From: Chamaecrista fasciculata
Taxonomy: Eukaryota; Streptophyta; Magnoliopsida; Fabales; Fabaceae
Assembly: GCA_003254925.1 (NCBI GenBank)
Contig: QANZ01052092.1
Location: 32,638-96,637, forward strand
Direction of reading: 5' to 3'
Length of the DNA: 64,000 nt
Position numbers and translations under genes: made by a program. The notes below the pieces were generated by a model. That model worked only from the letters and a program-made list of their open reading frames with translations. It made no database searches and had not been told where the DNA came from. The number at the start of each line of letters is the position of its first letter. Position 1 is the stretch's first letter. This document shows, piece after piece, positions 47,201 through 62,200 of the stretch.

Positions 47201-50200
47201 TAAAGGAGTTTTCATTTGATTAGTTTTAAAGATCGGGAATCAGAGTTCTGTTTTGTTCTTTTAATTTTTGAATAAAGGTTATCTCTATTGAGGAGAACTA
47301 TATCTTTATTAGAAGCTTAGTCTTGTTAGAATTTCATTTGTGCTGCAATTTTGTAGCCAATATACTTATAAATAGGCCTGTTGAACTATTGTATTATTCA
47401 TCCTTTTCTTGTTGACTAGATTCATTGAAAATATTTGAGAAATTTATTTGAGAGTTATCAGAGCCTGACTTCAAAATTCCTGCACCATCATTTGGCCTGA
47501 TTTGTTTTTCTTTCTTTTTAAATATCTTCAAGCAACCAAATTTTGCTTTAATTCAGTGTACTCATTGTCCGACTTGACCAGAAAATCCTTAACTTTTCCT
47601 GTATCTCCAAACCACTGCTGTCACACACCAGCACCTTCCATCTTTTGATGTTGATGATTCTGACCTAAAAGCTGGTTTTGTAGCCTTGCCAATTGCCGCC
47701 TGAAGTTTTGTATATGGCAATTATCCTTGCTACTTTAGACGGATTTTTGAGCTGTTGATACTAAAATTAGTTTATTTAAAAAAGCTTTGGATTGTTTGGA
47801 GGAATATCAAGCTTTTCACCCTTGTTTTATTCACTCTATTATTATTGCTTGAATTTATTGAGCATATTGAGTTAAACTTAGAGGGTTCTCTAAGGTGTAC
47901 CTTTGGTTCTATACCATATTACTGCAATTTCCAAATTGTCTTGCTATATATTTTTTTCTTTTCTTTTTAATTTGTAATGTTAGTTCATCTGGCACAGATA
48001 TACTGCCGTGGGCTTATTTGTTCTTGGACGGATGTTTCGTGAGGCTTGGGGAACTGAAGCATCAAAAAAACAAGCTGAATTCAATGAGTTTCTTGAGGTG
48101 ACATTCTAAGTGAAAAGGGAAAAAGATAAAAGATATTAGCACTTCATAAGCTTCTTTGGTAGATTTACCAAAATATCTCCTAGGATGAAATTAATATATA
48201 TGTAGAAGTTTTTAAAAAAATAGAATTTCAGTTTTAAAATTTTGCTCAAGTATGTCCTATGAGAGCTTTACATGGTATATCTGTGAAATTTAGGACCTGT
48301 TTTATAATTGGTGTCCAAGATCTGCTGGTGAATTTATAGCTTTTACATAAATGGTTATGATGCTTTTTTGTTTTGTTTTTCTTGCTTTTGGAAATTTACA
48401 TACTTGCATTCTCTCTGCATTTAATTGATGTCTCATGTCTTTTCTCCTTCTAATGGCATTTACTTTTGAGCTCATGCATCTCTAGTGTTGATTCACTTTG
48501 CCTAGTATTATTAGTAAATCTTATTTCTACTTATGGTTTTAGTCACTAGATATTACCTTCATAGCTTTAATTCACGTTTAATGAACCTTATTATCATTTT
48601 CTCTTTCAGAGAAACCATATGTGCATATCAATGGAACTAGTAACTGCTGTTCTTGGAGACCATGGACAGCGCCCGAATGAAGATTATGGTAAACTAATTT
48701 TTCATTTTATTTGTTAAAGAATTTCTTGGTGTTTTGTTCTATTTGGTATTTCATGTAATAAATCATTGAAGGAAAAGGAATGACTTTCACTTTTAAAATA
48801 AACTCAGTCAAAAGATTGTGTATAGGATTTTAATTGAAGTCAAGTTATTCTGCTTCTGGTATAGATTCTGAATTGTAGGCGATATTTTACTGATGCAGAC
48901 ACTAAACAGTAGTTATAGCCACGATTGCAAATTTCAAGTTTGTGGTTTCAAACATTTATTTTTTCATATCATAGTCTAAGAATGTTGTAGTTCTTCTGGT
49001 AACAGACTAACAGCTACAGTTGTCTGATCTGCATTCCTTACTTCTGGTGTAACTGAAAGCTGCAATAATCTGGACTTTTATCTAGGATTTGAAAAGACCG
49101 ATAATTTTTACAGTAGCATTTGAGTTAGTTTGTACATGTAAACGTTCTCCTTTATTTAGTAAGCAAAGTATGCTTCCTATTCATAATGCTTTTCAAAAGT
49201 TGTTTTCTGCATAGAGTTGGATAAGACTATTTTGTACCATAGATTCATTGGATTTCTTGTTCTGAGCAGTGGTAGTTACAGCAGTCACTGAACTGGGTAA
49301 TGGGAAGCCAAAGTTCTATTCAACTCCTGAGATAATTGCTTTTTGCAGAAAATGGCGCCTACCTACAAACAACGTGTGGTTGTTTTCAACAAGGTGAAAA
49401 TTTAGGGCTGAATTACCTAACACATTGTACATGATATTTTAAATATAACATGTATACAAATCTAACACATGCTGGCAATACCATAATGACTAGACTTGCT
49501 TTTAAAACACTATTTTGGACAATTGATAGGTTGGTTGGATCAATATCTTTCTTTTTTTGTTGTGGGGCATAGGTAGTTATTCATTCCTTGGACAAGCATT
49601 TGTTTACCGCTAATGCAGATGGTCATTGTGAAACAATTTTTTCTTATTTGCCATATAATTCATGCTGTTAAAAAATTCTTATTTTATTATTGTCAATTTT
49701 TCACTCTGTTATTTAAAGCAATACATCTTGACTTGTATTTTTCTCATCAAGTTAGATTGACTGAATTATGTAATAACATAACGATTTTTCTGCTCCACTT
49801 ATCTCTATGTAAATGTAGGAAATCAGCTTCATCCTTCTTTGCTGCCTTTGATGCCTTATGTGAAGAGGGTACTGCGACTTCTGTATGTAAGGCTCTCGAT
49901 GAAATTGCAGATATATCCATACCAGGTATGGTTTTTAAGTGTAGTCTGGTAATGTATCTCAAACACCTGAAGTTTTGTTTTTAATAAAAATATAAAAATC
50001 TTGAAGTTGGTATATGATGACGATTTGAGTAATATGTCTAATGTAGAACAGTATAGGTTGTTTGGTGGACTACTAAGTGCCTTGGTTCTCCCTCCTCAAA
50101 AGAGGGTTTTTCAAGGTCACTTGGGTTTCATTAATTGTTATCAAAGCTTATTAGTTGGCAGTATAAAGAACGCTACTTACAAAGGATTCTAACCTATGAA

Positions 50201-53200
50201 GGTTTTGATCCGTGAAAGGCCAAGTGTTGCATAGTATAGGCATCAATACATTGGTTATCCAAGGGTAGTGTTATGATAGGGACTTGGGTGGTATGAGATG
50301 CTTAAGTCTCACATCGAGTAGAATGAGATGTCTGGTGTCATAGTACATCAGTTATTTTTACTCAACAACTAGCTTTTGAGGAAATGTTCTTTAAGACCTC
50401 TTAGGTTTCATAATATAGGTAGAAAGGCTTTATATAACTTGTCTACTAGAAATTATTTTCACTTGTTCCTACTTTAGCCATGCTGACTCAGATTATAGAG
50501 CTGTGAGTTAAGGATTGTGAGTACCTTTTGTTGTTTTTTGGTGGTTGTTTGTTTATTTGTTGTTGGTATTATTATCATTATTATCTTCAATTGATTTTCT
50601 GAAATTGTCCTTTACTTTTTTTGTGTTGAATTTTATGGAATGTTTGGAAATGAAGTGGTTTATAACTTCCATTTCATTTTGTTAAGTTTATATTTCAATC
50701 GAAATATTTTTTTTTTTTCAATTTTCAACATGTTGAGTAGTTCTTTTGGTGGTAGTATCAACTAACAGCCTTGTTCTCTTCATGTGAACTATTTGTTGAA
50801 TTCACTGTGTTTCTGCACATCTTTAAATCAATGCAGGCTCAAAGGATCATGTAAAAGCCCAAGGTGAAATCTTAGAGGGTCTTGTGGCTCGTATTGTCAG
50901 TTGTGAGAGCTCAAACCTTATGGAAAAAGTTCTAAATGAATTCCCTCCTCCTCCTGCTGATGGAGGTATGCTTCTCGCTTTTTTTAATGTATCATGTGTT
51001 TGTTACTGTGGCGTTTGCTTTATTGAAATCCTTGATATGTTTGTTGTTTATTATTTATCAATAATATTTTTCCATGCCAATTTCATCTCTACCTGGGAGA
51101 ATATAATTGGATATGGCAAAGCTCAGCATCACTGGTTGAATAAATTGTATACAGTGCCCTTTTGCAAGTTGATATTGTTGATTTGGCCCTTATAATTGCT
51201 ATTCAGAATATATGTGATCCGATTTCATAATTTCTTATGAATATTTTTTCTCCTTCAGTTGGCCTAGATTTTGGACCTAGTCTAAGAGAAATTTGTGCTG
51301 CCAATAGGTCTAATGAAAAGCAGGTACATCATAAACTACGCGATTTCTATTATCTATTAGAAGCCTTGCTATCGCATTGATTAAGGTGATTTATGAGGTA
51401 ATTTTGTGAATTATTTGCAGCAAATAAAAGCGCTTCTTGATAGTGTTGGCAGTTCTTTCTGCCCTGACCACTCAGACTGGTTTGGGCCTGATGGTGCTGA
51501 TGTTTATTCAAGAAATGCAGACAGATCTGTTCTTTCAAAGTTTTTACAAGCCCATCCTGCAGACTATTCAACTAGGAAACTGCAGGTCGGTCTAGACTCT
51601 AGACTCTTTCTTAAGTCATAATTTTACATGTGGCAATTTTTTGAGCACTATTCAATATTCATTATAAACTTCCATGTGCTCTTTTGCCACCATATGTGAG
51701 TTGGTATACAATGGCTTTAAAATAAATGGTCAAATCATGTAGCTCATGTCTTTCTTCTGTCTAATGTTTTCTTATGGAAAAAGAAAAAAAGGTTTTGACA
51801 CACATTATCCTTTCTAGTTCTTGAGTTAATTAACCATCAATTACTATTACCTTACTTTATGTGATGATGAAAAGGTCTCCATTTCCTGAGTGTTGACATT
51901 TTCACATTATTTTCTTTTGTAGTTTATGTTGCCTTCTATCTTAGTAGGTACAAGCACCTTTGGTTTCAATTAATAGTGATAGCTTTGATATTAAACTTCC
52001 TCAGTGTTGAAATTATATTTCATTGAATAAGATTGGATTTTATTCATTACAATTACAATGGCATTTGCATACATATTTAAAGACCTCAACTTCACCTACC
52101 CCATTTAATATTCTAGCTAGCACATATCAAGCAACTAACTCTAATTAATAAACTCTTGACTTCTAACACTCCCCCTCAAGTTGGAGCATAGATTCTAATT
52201 ATGCCCAACTTGTTACAAAGATATTCCAAAATATAAAAATCTCATAGTGACAGCTTGTGTTCGTTGGACAGAAGTAGTGATGGCTTGTGTTCTTGTTGGA
52301 GTCTCAGTGGCTCTCTTTATCACTAGAGCTTGTACTCCTCTTGGAAACCTCAGAGGCCATGAAATAGTGATGGCGTGTGTTCTTTTCGAGTCTCAGGGCT
52401 CTCTTCACTAGAGCTTGTACCCTTCTTAGAACCTCAGAGGCCGTTAAAATAGTGATGACTTGTGTTCTTTTTCGAGTCTCAGGGGCTCTCTTTATCTAGA
52501 GCTTGTACTCTTTTTAAAACCTCAGAGGTCATTTAAAAAAGTGTCCATCAAACTGGAAATTAGGGATTAAGGCTTGAATCATATAGAAACCTTCAAATAG
52601 GGGAAGAAAAACAATTTTTTCCTAACCTAGTCTCAGGAACTACTGGACTGTAAGAAACAAGAAACAAATTCAGAGTCATTAACAAAATGCAACAAAACCC
52701 TATCTTCAACAAAAAGGGTCACTAACAGCGTCCAAAACCTCTAGACCACAGTTGGGGGTCGCCGCAAATAGGTCGTCTACAGCGGCGAGAATGACCGGTG
52801 AGCAGTACGGTGGCTTCACAGAATGACGCCGGACTTCGGGGAACGGCCGATCGGGACCTCCTCTTCCTTCCTATGATGGCGGTGACACTAATGGATGACC
52901 AGAAATTATGGGCCCTAAGGTGCAGTCCTAAAGGCTGCTGAGACTATGACAGAAATAGAGAGAACCCTAAACCACTTCTCACAGTAGCTCAGAGATTTTA
53001 GAATAAATGGAGAAAAAATTTATCCAGGATCAAAATGCTCTGATACCATGTTGAAATTATATTTCATTGAATAAGATTGGATTTTATTCATTACAATGGC
53101 ATTTGCATACATATTTAAAGACCTCAACTTCACCTACCTCATTTAATATTCTAGCTAACACATACCAAACAACTAACTCTAATTAATCAACTCTTGACTT

Positions 53201-56200
53201 CTAACACTCAGGAAGTCGTTCGGTTGATGAGAGAAAAACGCTTCCCTGCTGCATTCAAATGTTACCATAACTTCCATAACATAGACGCCATGACTCGTGA
53301 TAACCTTTTCTACAGAATGGTTATTCATGTACACAGTGATTCTGCTTTCCGACGATACCAAAAAGAGATGAGGTATTCTTTTCATGATTTTCTCCCTGAC
53401 TGTTAGCTCCTTAGTTTGTAAAAAAATAAAAAAAATCTTGCTGTCAGATCCTTTTCATTTTCTTTATTGAAAAAATGCAGAAACACCTCTTGATCTCGGG
53501 GTCACTTGTATAAGGTTTTATGAACTTTCAAAACTTTCACATTACAGGACATATGTCATTTTGTTAACACTTACTTTATATGCCGCTTGAAACTCCCTCA
53601 TATTTGATGTGGCAAGCTCTCATTTTCCCCCATGCCAACATGTTCATTATAAGGCGTTATATGGGAGTTTGAAGTGGCATTAGTTAATGGTGTTAATGGT
53701 GAAATATATAGAAGGACCTGTTCATTTTTTATTATTACTATGCATTCCTTTTGTAACTGACTAAGTACAAAAACTTTCACATTTTCAGGCACAGGCCAGG
53801 ATTATGGCCGCTCTATCGAGGTGAATATTTTTTTCATTTTCTTTTTAAAATCCAGTCTATGTCCCATTAAATATGTCATCAAATGATTCTGTTCAAAGCT
53901 GGAAAGCTATTGATATATTATTTATATGTAGTGGTTGTTGCCTTAGTTGTGTTGTTTAGGAGTTTTTAGTTTCGATCTAGAAATATTAATGGTTGTATAC
54001 AAAAATGCGGAGATAACAACATAAACATGTTGATTTATCATATTGTATTTGGAATAAAAGTTTCTAATTGAAAGGACACTATCTGTGACAATGCCTGACC
54101 AATAAAAGATCTCAAGTGCATTATATTTCCAAAGGCTTTTTTGGGATGAATTAAGGCTTGAATAAAGTGAACACGGCTAGTCTGCGTGCTTTAATATTGG
54201 TTCCTAGTTTGTCAGGAGTTACTATGAAGTTAGTGATTGGAAAATGATATGAGTTCATATAGAATAAGCTGTTCCAACTTTACATTGAAGAGTAGGAAGA
54301 TGGTTACTTAATCCTTTGATGTCCTTTAAACATTTAAGCATATTATAATTTTTAGGTTTAGACTTAAAATATCAAGGAATTTTGGGACATGAGGGGTATA
54401 CTATATTCGTCTGTCATAAACTACTATCAAAATTGACCCTGGCTTCTAGCTTGAACTGTAAAATGCGGTAGAAAAATGTTAATGCATGAAAAAATGATTG
54501 TGTTTCATTTTGAAATCTGCAAATTTAATATATGCTGTTTGTTATTCAATTTGTCACACTCAACTTTTTCAGGATTTTTTGTTGATATCAATTTATTCAA
54601 GGAAAATAAGGAGATATCGAGTGAAATCTTTAAGGACAATGACAGTGTGGTTGAAAATGGTACCAGCAGCTCTAAAAATGACTTGGCGGATGAAGATGCA
54701 AACTTGATGGTCAAATTGAAATTTCTTACATATAAGGTACATATCCTTGTGGAAATGTCTTAGTAAGACTGACTAATGTATTAATTTTATGCATCATCAT
54801 TCTGTAGCTGATAATTTTTTTCTAATATTTGATACACGATGCTATTTGTTCTTTTCTATTATGCTCATTTTGGGTTCTTTTCCAGATGCGAACCTTTTTG
54901 ATTCGAAATGGTTTGTCAACTCTGTTTAAAGAAGGACCAGGTGCTTACAAGGCTTACTACCTTAGGTAAGTTCTATGTAGGTTCTACTAGATAAATAGTC
55001 TATAGGACAAGGTAAAATATAGTTGTTCATTTTGCTGTATTTTCCTTGACAAAGTGAAGAATGGGTAATCACCTATCCGCATTACATATAGTTAAAATAT
55101 ATTCCCGAGGATTGGAGATTTGAGATAACTCATTGTTCTTAGACAGGCATTTTACCTCAACATGTTTTTGATTCAAGGTTCAAGAATGGTTTCTAAACTG
55201 TATAAATGTTGACATAAAATACTGAAAGTTTAAGTGTCTTCTCACAATAACTTTTTTAATAGTATCCTGAAAATATGCATTTAGCTACAAGTTTCTTCAT
55301 TTTTACTAGTCTCCTTTTTTAAGGCTAATCATACTGACATGTCACATATGGCTTTGGGGCCTTCTAATCGTCGGTTTGACAAATTATATACTAAAATAAA
55401 TGTTGACATAAAAAGTTAAGTATCTTCCTACAATCCCACTGCTTCTGGTATATTATATCAAAACAAAATAAAAACAATAGAATGATAAAATATCATCAAA
55501 AAATTAAATAACAATTTCATAATTTTATTATTTTAAAATATAAAAAAAGTAATATCTATTTTCTTGAATAGTTTTATTTTTATTTTTTTATAATTTTAAA
55601 ACTTCAAAACTGGGCATGCAAAGCCACTAGTAGTATAATATATGTTTCAATCTCTCAAAAAGCATAATGCAGTTTGTCTTCATCAATTATTGATGTTGCA
55701 ATGTGGAAAATGGGAATTTTGACATGTTACTCTCTGTTGTGGCAATAATACTCTAATAAAAGATTAAAACTTGTAACATTTGCATGTTAGCAAGTCCCAA
55801 GCTTGTATGAAGAGTAACTTACTATTCTTATTTTGTAAATTCTGCAGGCAGATGAAAAATTGGGGTACCTCAGCAGGAAAACAGAAAGAACTAAGCAAGA
55901 TGCTTGACGAATGGTAATGCTTGGATTATTAACCTTTATTTTAGATATTCTTTTCTATGACCCATAGCTATATTCTTGTCATTCTGTTTAGAGTTGCCTC
56001 TCTGTATTCTTCTGCTTACCTATATTCCTGGACGTGGTGAAGTAGATAAAAACTCTTTTCTCTGCTTACAGGGCTGTGTATATAAGAAGGAAGTATGGAA
56101 ATAGACAACTCTCATCATCAGTGTATCTCAGTGAAGCTGAACCTTTCCTTGAACAGTTTGCAAAACGCAGTCCACAAAACCAAGCGCTAGTAGGTTCTGC

Positions 56201-59200
56201 AGGTAGTTTAGTAAGAACCGAAGATTTTATGGCCATTGTTCAGGAAGGCCATGATGAAGAGGGTGACCTTGAAGCTGAACGGGAAACAGCATCACCAAGG
56301 TCTACTACATCTGTCACAGACACTGTTCCAAAACATGAAGGGTTGATCGTATTCTTTCCTGGTAATTATTTTGCCGGTTTCTTTTAGCCATGTTTGTTCA
56401 GCTCATAGGAATTCCTAACAAAAAGATATTATTGCTAGTCTTCTCGTTCTAGAGATTTTAAGATTGAAAATTCGATCAAGCATTTGGAAGTAGAAAAGAA
56501 AATTTGGATTGTATATTTGGAATAGACCTTCACTGGTACTACTGTGGATGAACTAGTAGATAAATGTTCTTTACTATTTATTTGTTGGCTGCTTTGCTAT
56601 CTCACGAACCCTTTCTGTGCACTGAAATTAATTTTTAATTGATGAAATAAATGGAACCCCCCACCCACCCAAATCTTCTCTTTCTTTTCCAGGAATTCCT
56701 GGATCTGCAAAATCTGCTCTTTGCAAGGAGTTGCTAGCTACCCCAGGTGGATTTGGGGATGATCGACCGATTCACAGTCTCATGGGTGACCTGGTTAAAG
56801 GTAAAACTTTTATACAGAAAGCATATTGGAAATGGTATTTCTTGCAAAGCTGTTATCAACATGCTTCAAATTTGTGTCTTCATTTTCCCCATTAGTAGAG
56901 AAAGATGATAAAAAGTAGAAATTAGTATTCATTGATCTTGTCAGGAAAGCAATTATTCCTTATACTAAAAGGTTTTTATTATGCTTCTGATGCTTGACTA
57001 AGTATATCTCTTTATCAATTTCACTTCTGCTCACATAACTAATATGTTGTTGTGTTTGCATACCAACAACAGCAAAGTATTGGCAGAAGGTGGCAGATGA
57101 ACGCCGGAAAAAGCCATATTCTATAATGCTTGCTGACAAGAATGCACCAAATGAAGAAGTCTGGAGACAAGTTAATACCCTATCTTTTACCATGAATCGT
57201 GATATGATGTATTGAATTTATGATCATGATATGGTTTATTTGTTCCCCTCCCTTTTTTCCTTTGAATGAAAAATATCTTTTGGTGGGCAAAGGTAATTTT
57301 TAATTGTCCATGACAATAGAGTACAAGTTAAAGAGGGACTTCTCAGTTAGTTTGTTGATTAGAATTTTATGACATGATTTACTATTGTTTTCACCCATCT
57401 CTTTGATAATATCATTTAAATATTTAGTTTAAATATAGCTGAAGTTAGTTTCAGTGCTTCTAAAATAACATATTTTAGTCATAAACTCGTCTTAAAAGCA
57501 TTCTTTTTATGTTAATCTGTTGTAGCTCCATTTAAAATTTAGGGGCTAACAGCGCAACAAGTTGAAAGGTTTTTTGTTTTTCTGAAAAAATTATGCAATG
57601 TATTACGACTTATTTTTCTACATTTTTCCTCATCGACTAGCATATTATCTGCTTATCAATATTGTTTTACATTGATCAAATCTATCGTGTTAAATATGCA
57701 GATAGAAGATATGTGTCACAGAACTAGAGCCTCTGCTGTTCCAGTTGTGCCTGAATCTGAAGGTTATATCTGCTGCAATCCTGAAACCATTTGTATTGAC
57801 TGTGTCTATTATTAATACTTCGTATTGTAGTTTTAGGAATGTGTATCCATTATTGATAATTTGGGTAAATTACTCTCCCTTTCCCTAAGAAATAGCTTAT
57901 TACACAGTCCTTCCTTCTATAAGGAAACATAGACACAGTCAGCCTTGAAATCAAAAGGTGACCAAAATACTCTCAAGGATAAGATTGATTTCTTTCATTG
58001 AAAGTATAACTTGATAGAATATTTATTTCTGAAACTTTTTTCAGAGTTTTTCTTTTTTTTTGTGTTAAAGTCTATGAACTTAATTTATAATAAAATTTTA
58101 TTAGATTTATGACAGTGCTTATGCTTATTATTATATATTCAATCACATGTGATGTAATAAAATTAGTTATTATCTTTTAATTGGTTAATTTTTCCGAAAA
58201 CTATTCTGTGAGATCTTTGCTTCTAGAAATTATTCGTTTTATGACAGAACCTTCTCTGATATAGGATAAATTGATGCCTCAGATATGCAGAAAACACCAT
58301 TACAAGACAGGAAAATAACAAAGGAAAACACGAACACCTTGGCTTTCGAGAGGCCAAGTTTTTCCCAAAATGACCTTTACCAAGTCCTGCCGAAAACTTA
58401 CCAAAACCCTAATCAAATAACTCCCTAGCTGCTGCCTCTGGCACACTCACAGCCAGCACACAGAAACAGTTACCCCTACCCAAAACAGCATTCCCTTCTT
58501 GACTAATAGACTTGATTGGGCCATTAGTCCCTGGGCCGTTTGACTTAAGAGTTAAGACCCTCTTGAGCCCTCTTCTTCCTTCTCTTGTATGTATGGATCA
58601 CTAGAGATCCATCATTTTGTCAAATGGTCTTAAAGTTTGTTAAATTACATGTTTGATAGTGAGCATGACTAGTATATTAGTTTCATACTTCTAATATGTT
58701 CCTCTTGATGTTATATTGTGTAGGAACTGACTCTAATCCATATTCCCTGGATGCATTGGCTGTCTTCATGTTCCGTGTGCTTCAGCGAGTTAATCATCCG
58801 GTATATGTCGTCTTTATGGATATACATCTATGTCCTGATTGCTCCAAAAATCTAATCACCTTCTGCTATACCTATTTGTATTCAAATTTTTCTAGGGAAA
58901 TCTTGACAAATCATCTCCAAATGCCGGCTACGTGCTGCTAATGTTTTATCATCTTTATGATGGCAAGGTATGATGTTTCTCTCTTTACAGCTCCATTTTG
59001 TAGGCAATATGGTTCAATAATTTTAAACAATTTTCGGTCATGTTTTTCAGAGTCGTAAAGAGTTTGAGAGTGAACTAGTTGAGCGTTTCGGCTCACTTGT
59101 CAAGATGCCTTTGTTAAAGTCAGATAGGTATTTCCTTTTCATCATCAGTATTAGTACTCTATACACTGTTCATGGTTCATTTTCCTTTTGAACTATTTAT

Positions 59201-62200
59201 GCAAAGAGATCGGGTGTTTCGTTGCATGTTTAGGTGTATATTTTGGTCTTTCCTTTCCTTTTATGTTTTGGCCATGTCTATCTTGGAGGGTGTGTGATCT
59301 TCCTCCAACTGTTGTATCTTAATCATTTACAGTGAATTACCCTGTTATACTAGTAGGATGATCATGGGTAAAATATGGGTAGGTTACTTGAACCCAAACT
59401 TGAGCAGAGTATAAAAGTTATTTTACATCTCCAAACCCTACAGATAGTCGAATTCCCACACCTAGACTTGAGTGGGTATATAAGTTAGTTTACATCCCCA
59501 GACCTTGCAGATAGTTGAATTCCCATACAGTCAAACTTGGAGAAATTTTAATAAAACTTATTTTTATCAATTTTCTAATCGATAACCACAAAAAATATTA
59601 AAAAAAATCATAAATATGAATGTACTATTAAATTATTTTAATATCTTAACATGTATAAAATATTTTAACCACCAGACTCATTGGCTTTTTATCTAGAGCC
59701 AAAGGGTAAAATTTCATGGTGTTTATTGGATAGGAATATTTTGATCATCTCTTTGTGAGGAAGATGATATGTGCTCCTAAATTTGGCTCAGGAGCTATTT
59801 TTTATTATTGCATCTCAGTAATGCCGATTGGTTGAACTATGGAGGAGCTTTTCTAGTATATAATAATACACAGCTAGGTTTATTCAATTTTTACTAAAAT
59901 TCAATAAGTCTATCCTGTGCATATGCTGTTTGAACTTTTGTTTTCTAATAATTTGTTGAAAATTATATTTATTTGGTGCAGACTGCAACATTTTATAGGT
60001 TAAGTAGGTAGACTAATCAAAAGTTATACAAATGTTCATTAAAAAAGAAAAAAGAAAAAAATCAGCTAGATGGGAAGCAAAGTTCCGTTTCTCCAATCTT
60101 CACTTCTATCTTTTACTGTGCTATTGGAGTGTTGTCTGTCAGCTCTTTAAACGAAAGTGAAAATGGATTTTGCTTGGAACCATTGTACATCTCTAGAAAC
60201 TGGAGGCAAGATTTATAGCTAATTATATCTCTAGAACAGAACTACCAGAACCAGAAATACAACATAGTTAATTACTCTTGTCCCTTTTTGCTTTCACTTT
60301 CCCTGGAATAGTTGTTTTCTCTTTCCAATGACTATCTGTATATGTGACTGCTGTTTCTCATATCTGCCTTCTGTCTTTCTTTTTGAAGTATTGCTTTTAT
60401 AAGATCAAAATTTCATTGTCAACAAAGAGTTCAGTAAAACATTTTGAAATAGATGCTCTCATCAGCTTACTTCATGTTATGTTTTCCCCAATCTGCAGGA
60501 ACCCCCTTCCCCAACCAGTGCAGTCCATTTTGGAGGAGGGCATAAATCTATATAATCTTCACACTAAGAGACATGGAAGGTCAATATTGTGACTTTCACT
60601 TGCATCTGTGGATATAATTACAATTCTTGTTTTCAGAATTTGAACATATTGTCAAGTGGAGCATTTTTTTAATTCTTTTAATCTTTATTTATTAGATAGT
60701 ATAGATATTATAATGTGATTATTTAAGATTTGAATAAATAGATGTATTGAGACACCATTCTGTTTACTGTAGACTGATATCAAATAGTTTTTTCTTTTTT
60801 GGCCTGACTGATATCAGAGTCTTGGACAAAGGTATGATAGAAAATCAATAAATATGTGGACGTTGCTGGTTATCAGATTATCATACTTCTGGAAGTTGTG
60901 TTACTGAGTTGAAGCAACTGATTCTTTTCTGCTTGTATTTAAATCAAGACCTTTAGTCTCATATCTCTGTTTCTACCATTAGTCAGACAAAATTTTGGGT
61001 TTTGAAGTCTTGAGATCTTCTCTTTAGATTGTTCAGCTTTTGAAAGTGTTGCTACATGTGACTGTGTATGTACTCCCTTGATCACCGATGTTCCTTGTGC
61101 TACAATGCACTAAACTTTTTCCATCTTAGGGTGATTATATAACCATAATTGAAGTATCAGTGGCATCATGTGATCTCTTTTATGTTAATTATTTTATATC
61201 TTTTTCTTTGGAATTTGAACTGAGATTATGAAAGTCTTAAACTGATCATTATTGTAATAGATTAGAATCTACCAAGGGAGCCTACAAAGAAGAATGGACC
61301 AAGTGGGAGAAACAATTACGGGTCATTCTTTTTGAAAATTCCGAGTATATTAATTCAATTCAGGTCAGTATCTAGTCAAAATTTTCAATTCAAGTCATCC
61401 TAGTGATTGGTTTTTACAATTAAAAACTTAAAACGAAAAATTGCATTCTAAAGTCTAAACTGCTATTGTTTGCTCTCACAACATCTTCAGGTTCCATTTG
61501 AGGTTGCTGTCAAGTCAGTCTTGGAACAATTAAGGAACATTGCAAAGGGTGATTACACACCACCAGACACTGAGAAGAGAAAATTTGGAACCATTGTTTT
61601 TGCTGCTGTCAGTCTACCTGTTACTGAAATTCAAGGTGTCCTAAAGAAGGTAAGTAAAGTCTCTACTCTTCCCTTAGTTGCCTTTGGGTCTTTTTACTGA
61701 ATATGATAATTGGTAACTAATTTTGCTTGTTTTCTTAACACATTTTTTTGTTGATTTTTAATCACTACACTTCAACAATGCATGAAGTCTTTGAGAAGTG
61801 AAAACTCTATTCTCATGACATTTTCATTATTTAGAAGTTACAGTTCAGGTGGTAGCTCTGGTTCTTATTGATTAGATTATTTCTGAGTTCCATTTAGAGG
61901 AAGATTTATGACTCATTCCTTATAACATACTCTTTATATGAGTATGTTTGCTAATGCTGCTAAAGCATAATATTCCTCGTTATGTTTTATTTTTAATGTG
62001 ACCGAGGGTTTGGGCTAAGTATAAGTTTCATTTGGAAGTTGCCATGTGGAAATTAACTATGCATATCAGAGGCATGCACAACAAATTTTTCGGGCAATTA
62101 TCCGTTCATCCCCCAGCCCCTGTCCCTCTTGTTTTCTTTTTTCTATAACAAAATTTGCATCCCAAACTTCCATGGTGTATGATTTCTTCTGCAGTTATTT

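Noticed and set aside
50001..50450. Possible transposon piece in RNL intron 8 ('aagtctcacatcgag')
   Set aside because: The phrase is common in plant repeats, but no ends, repeats or duplication could be shown.
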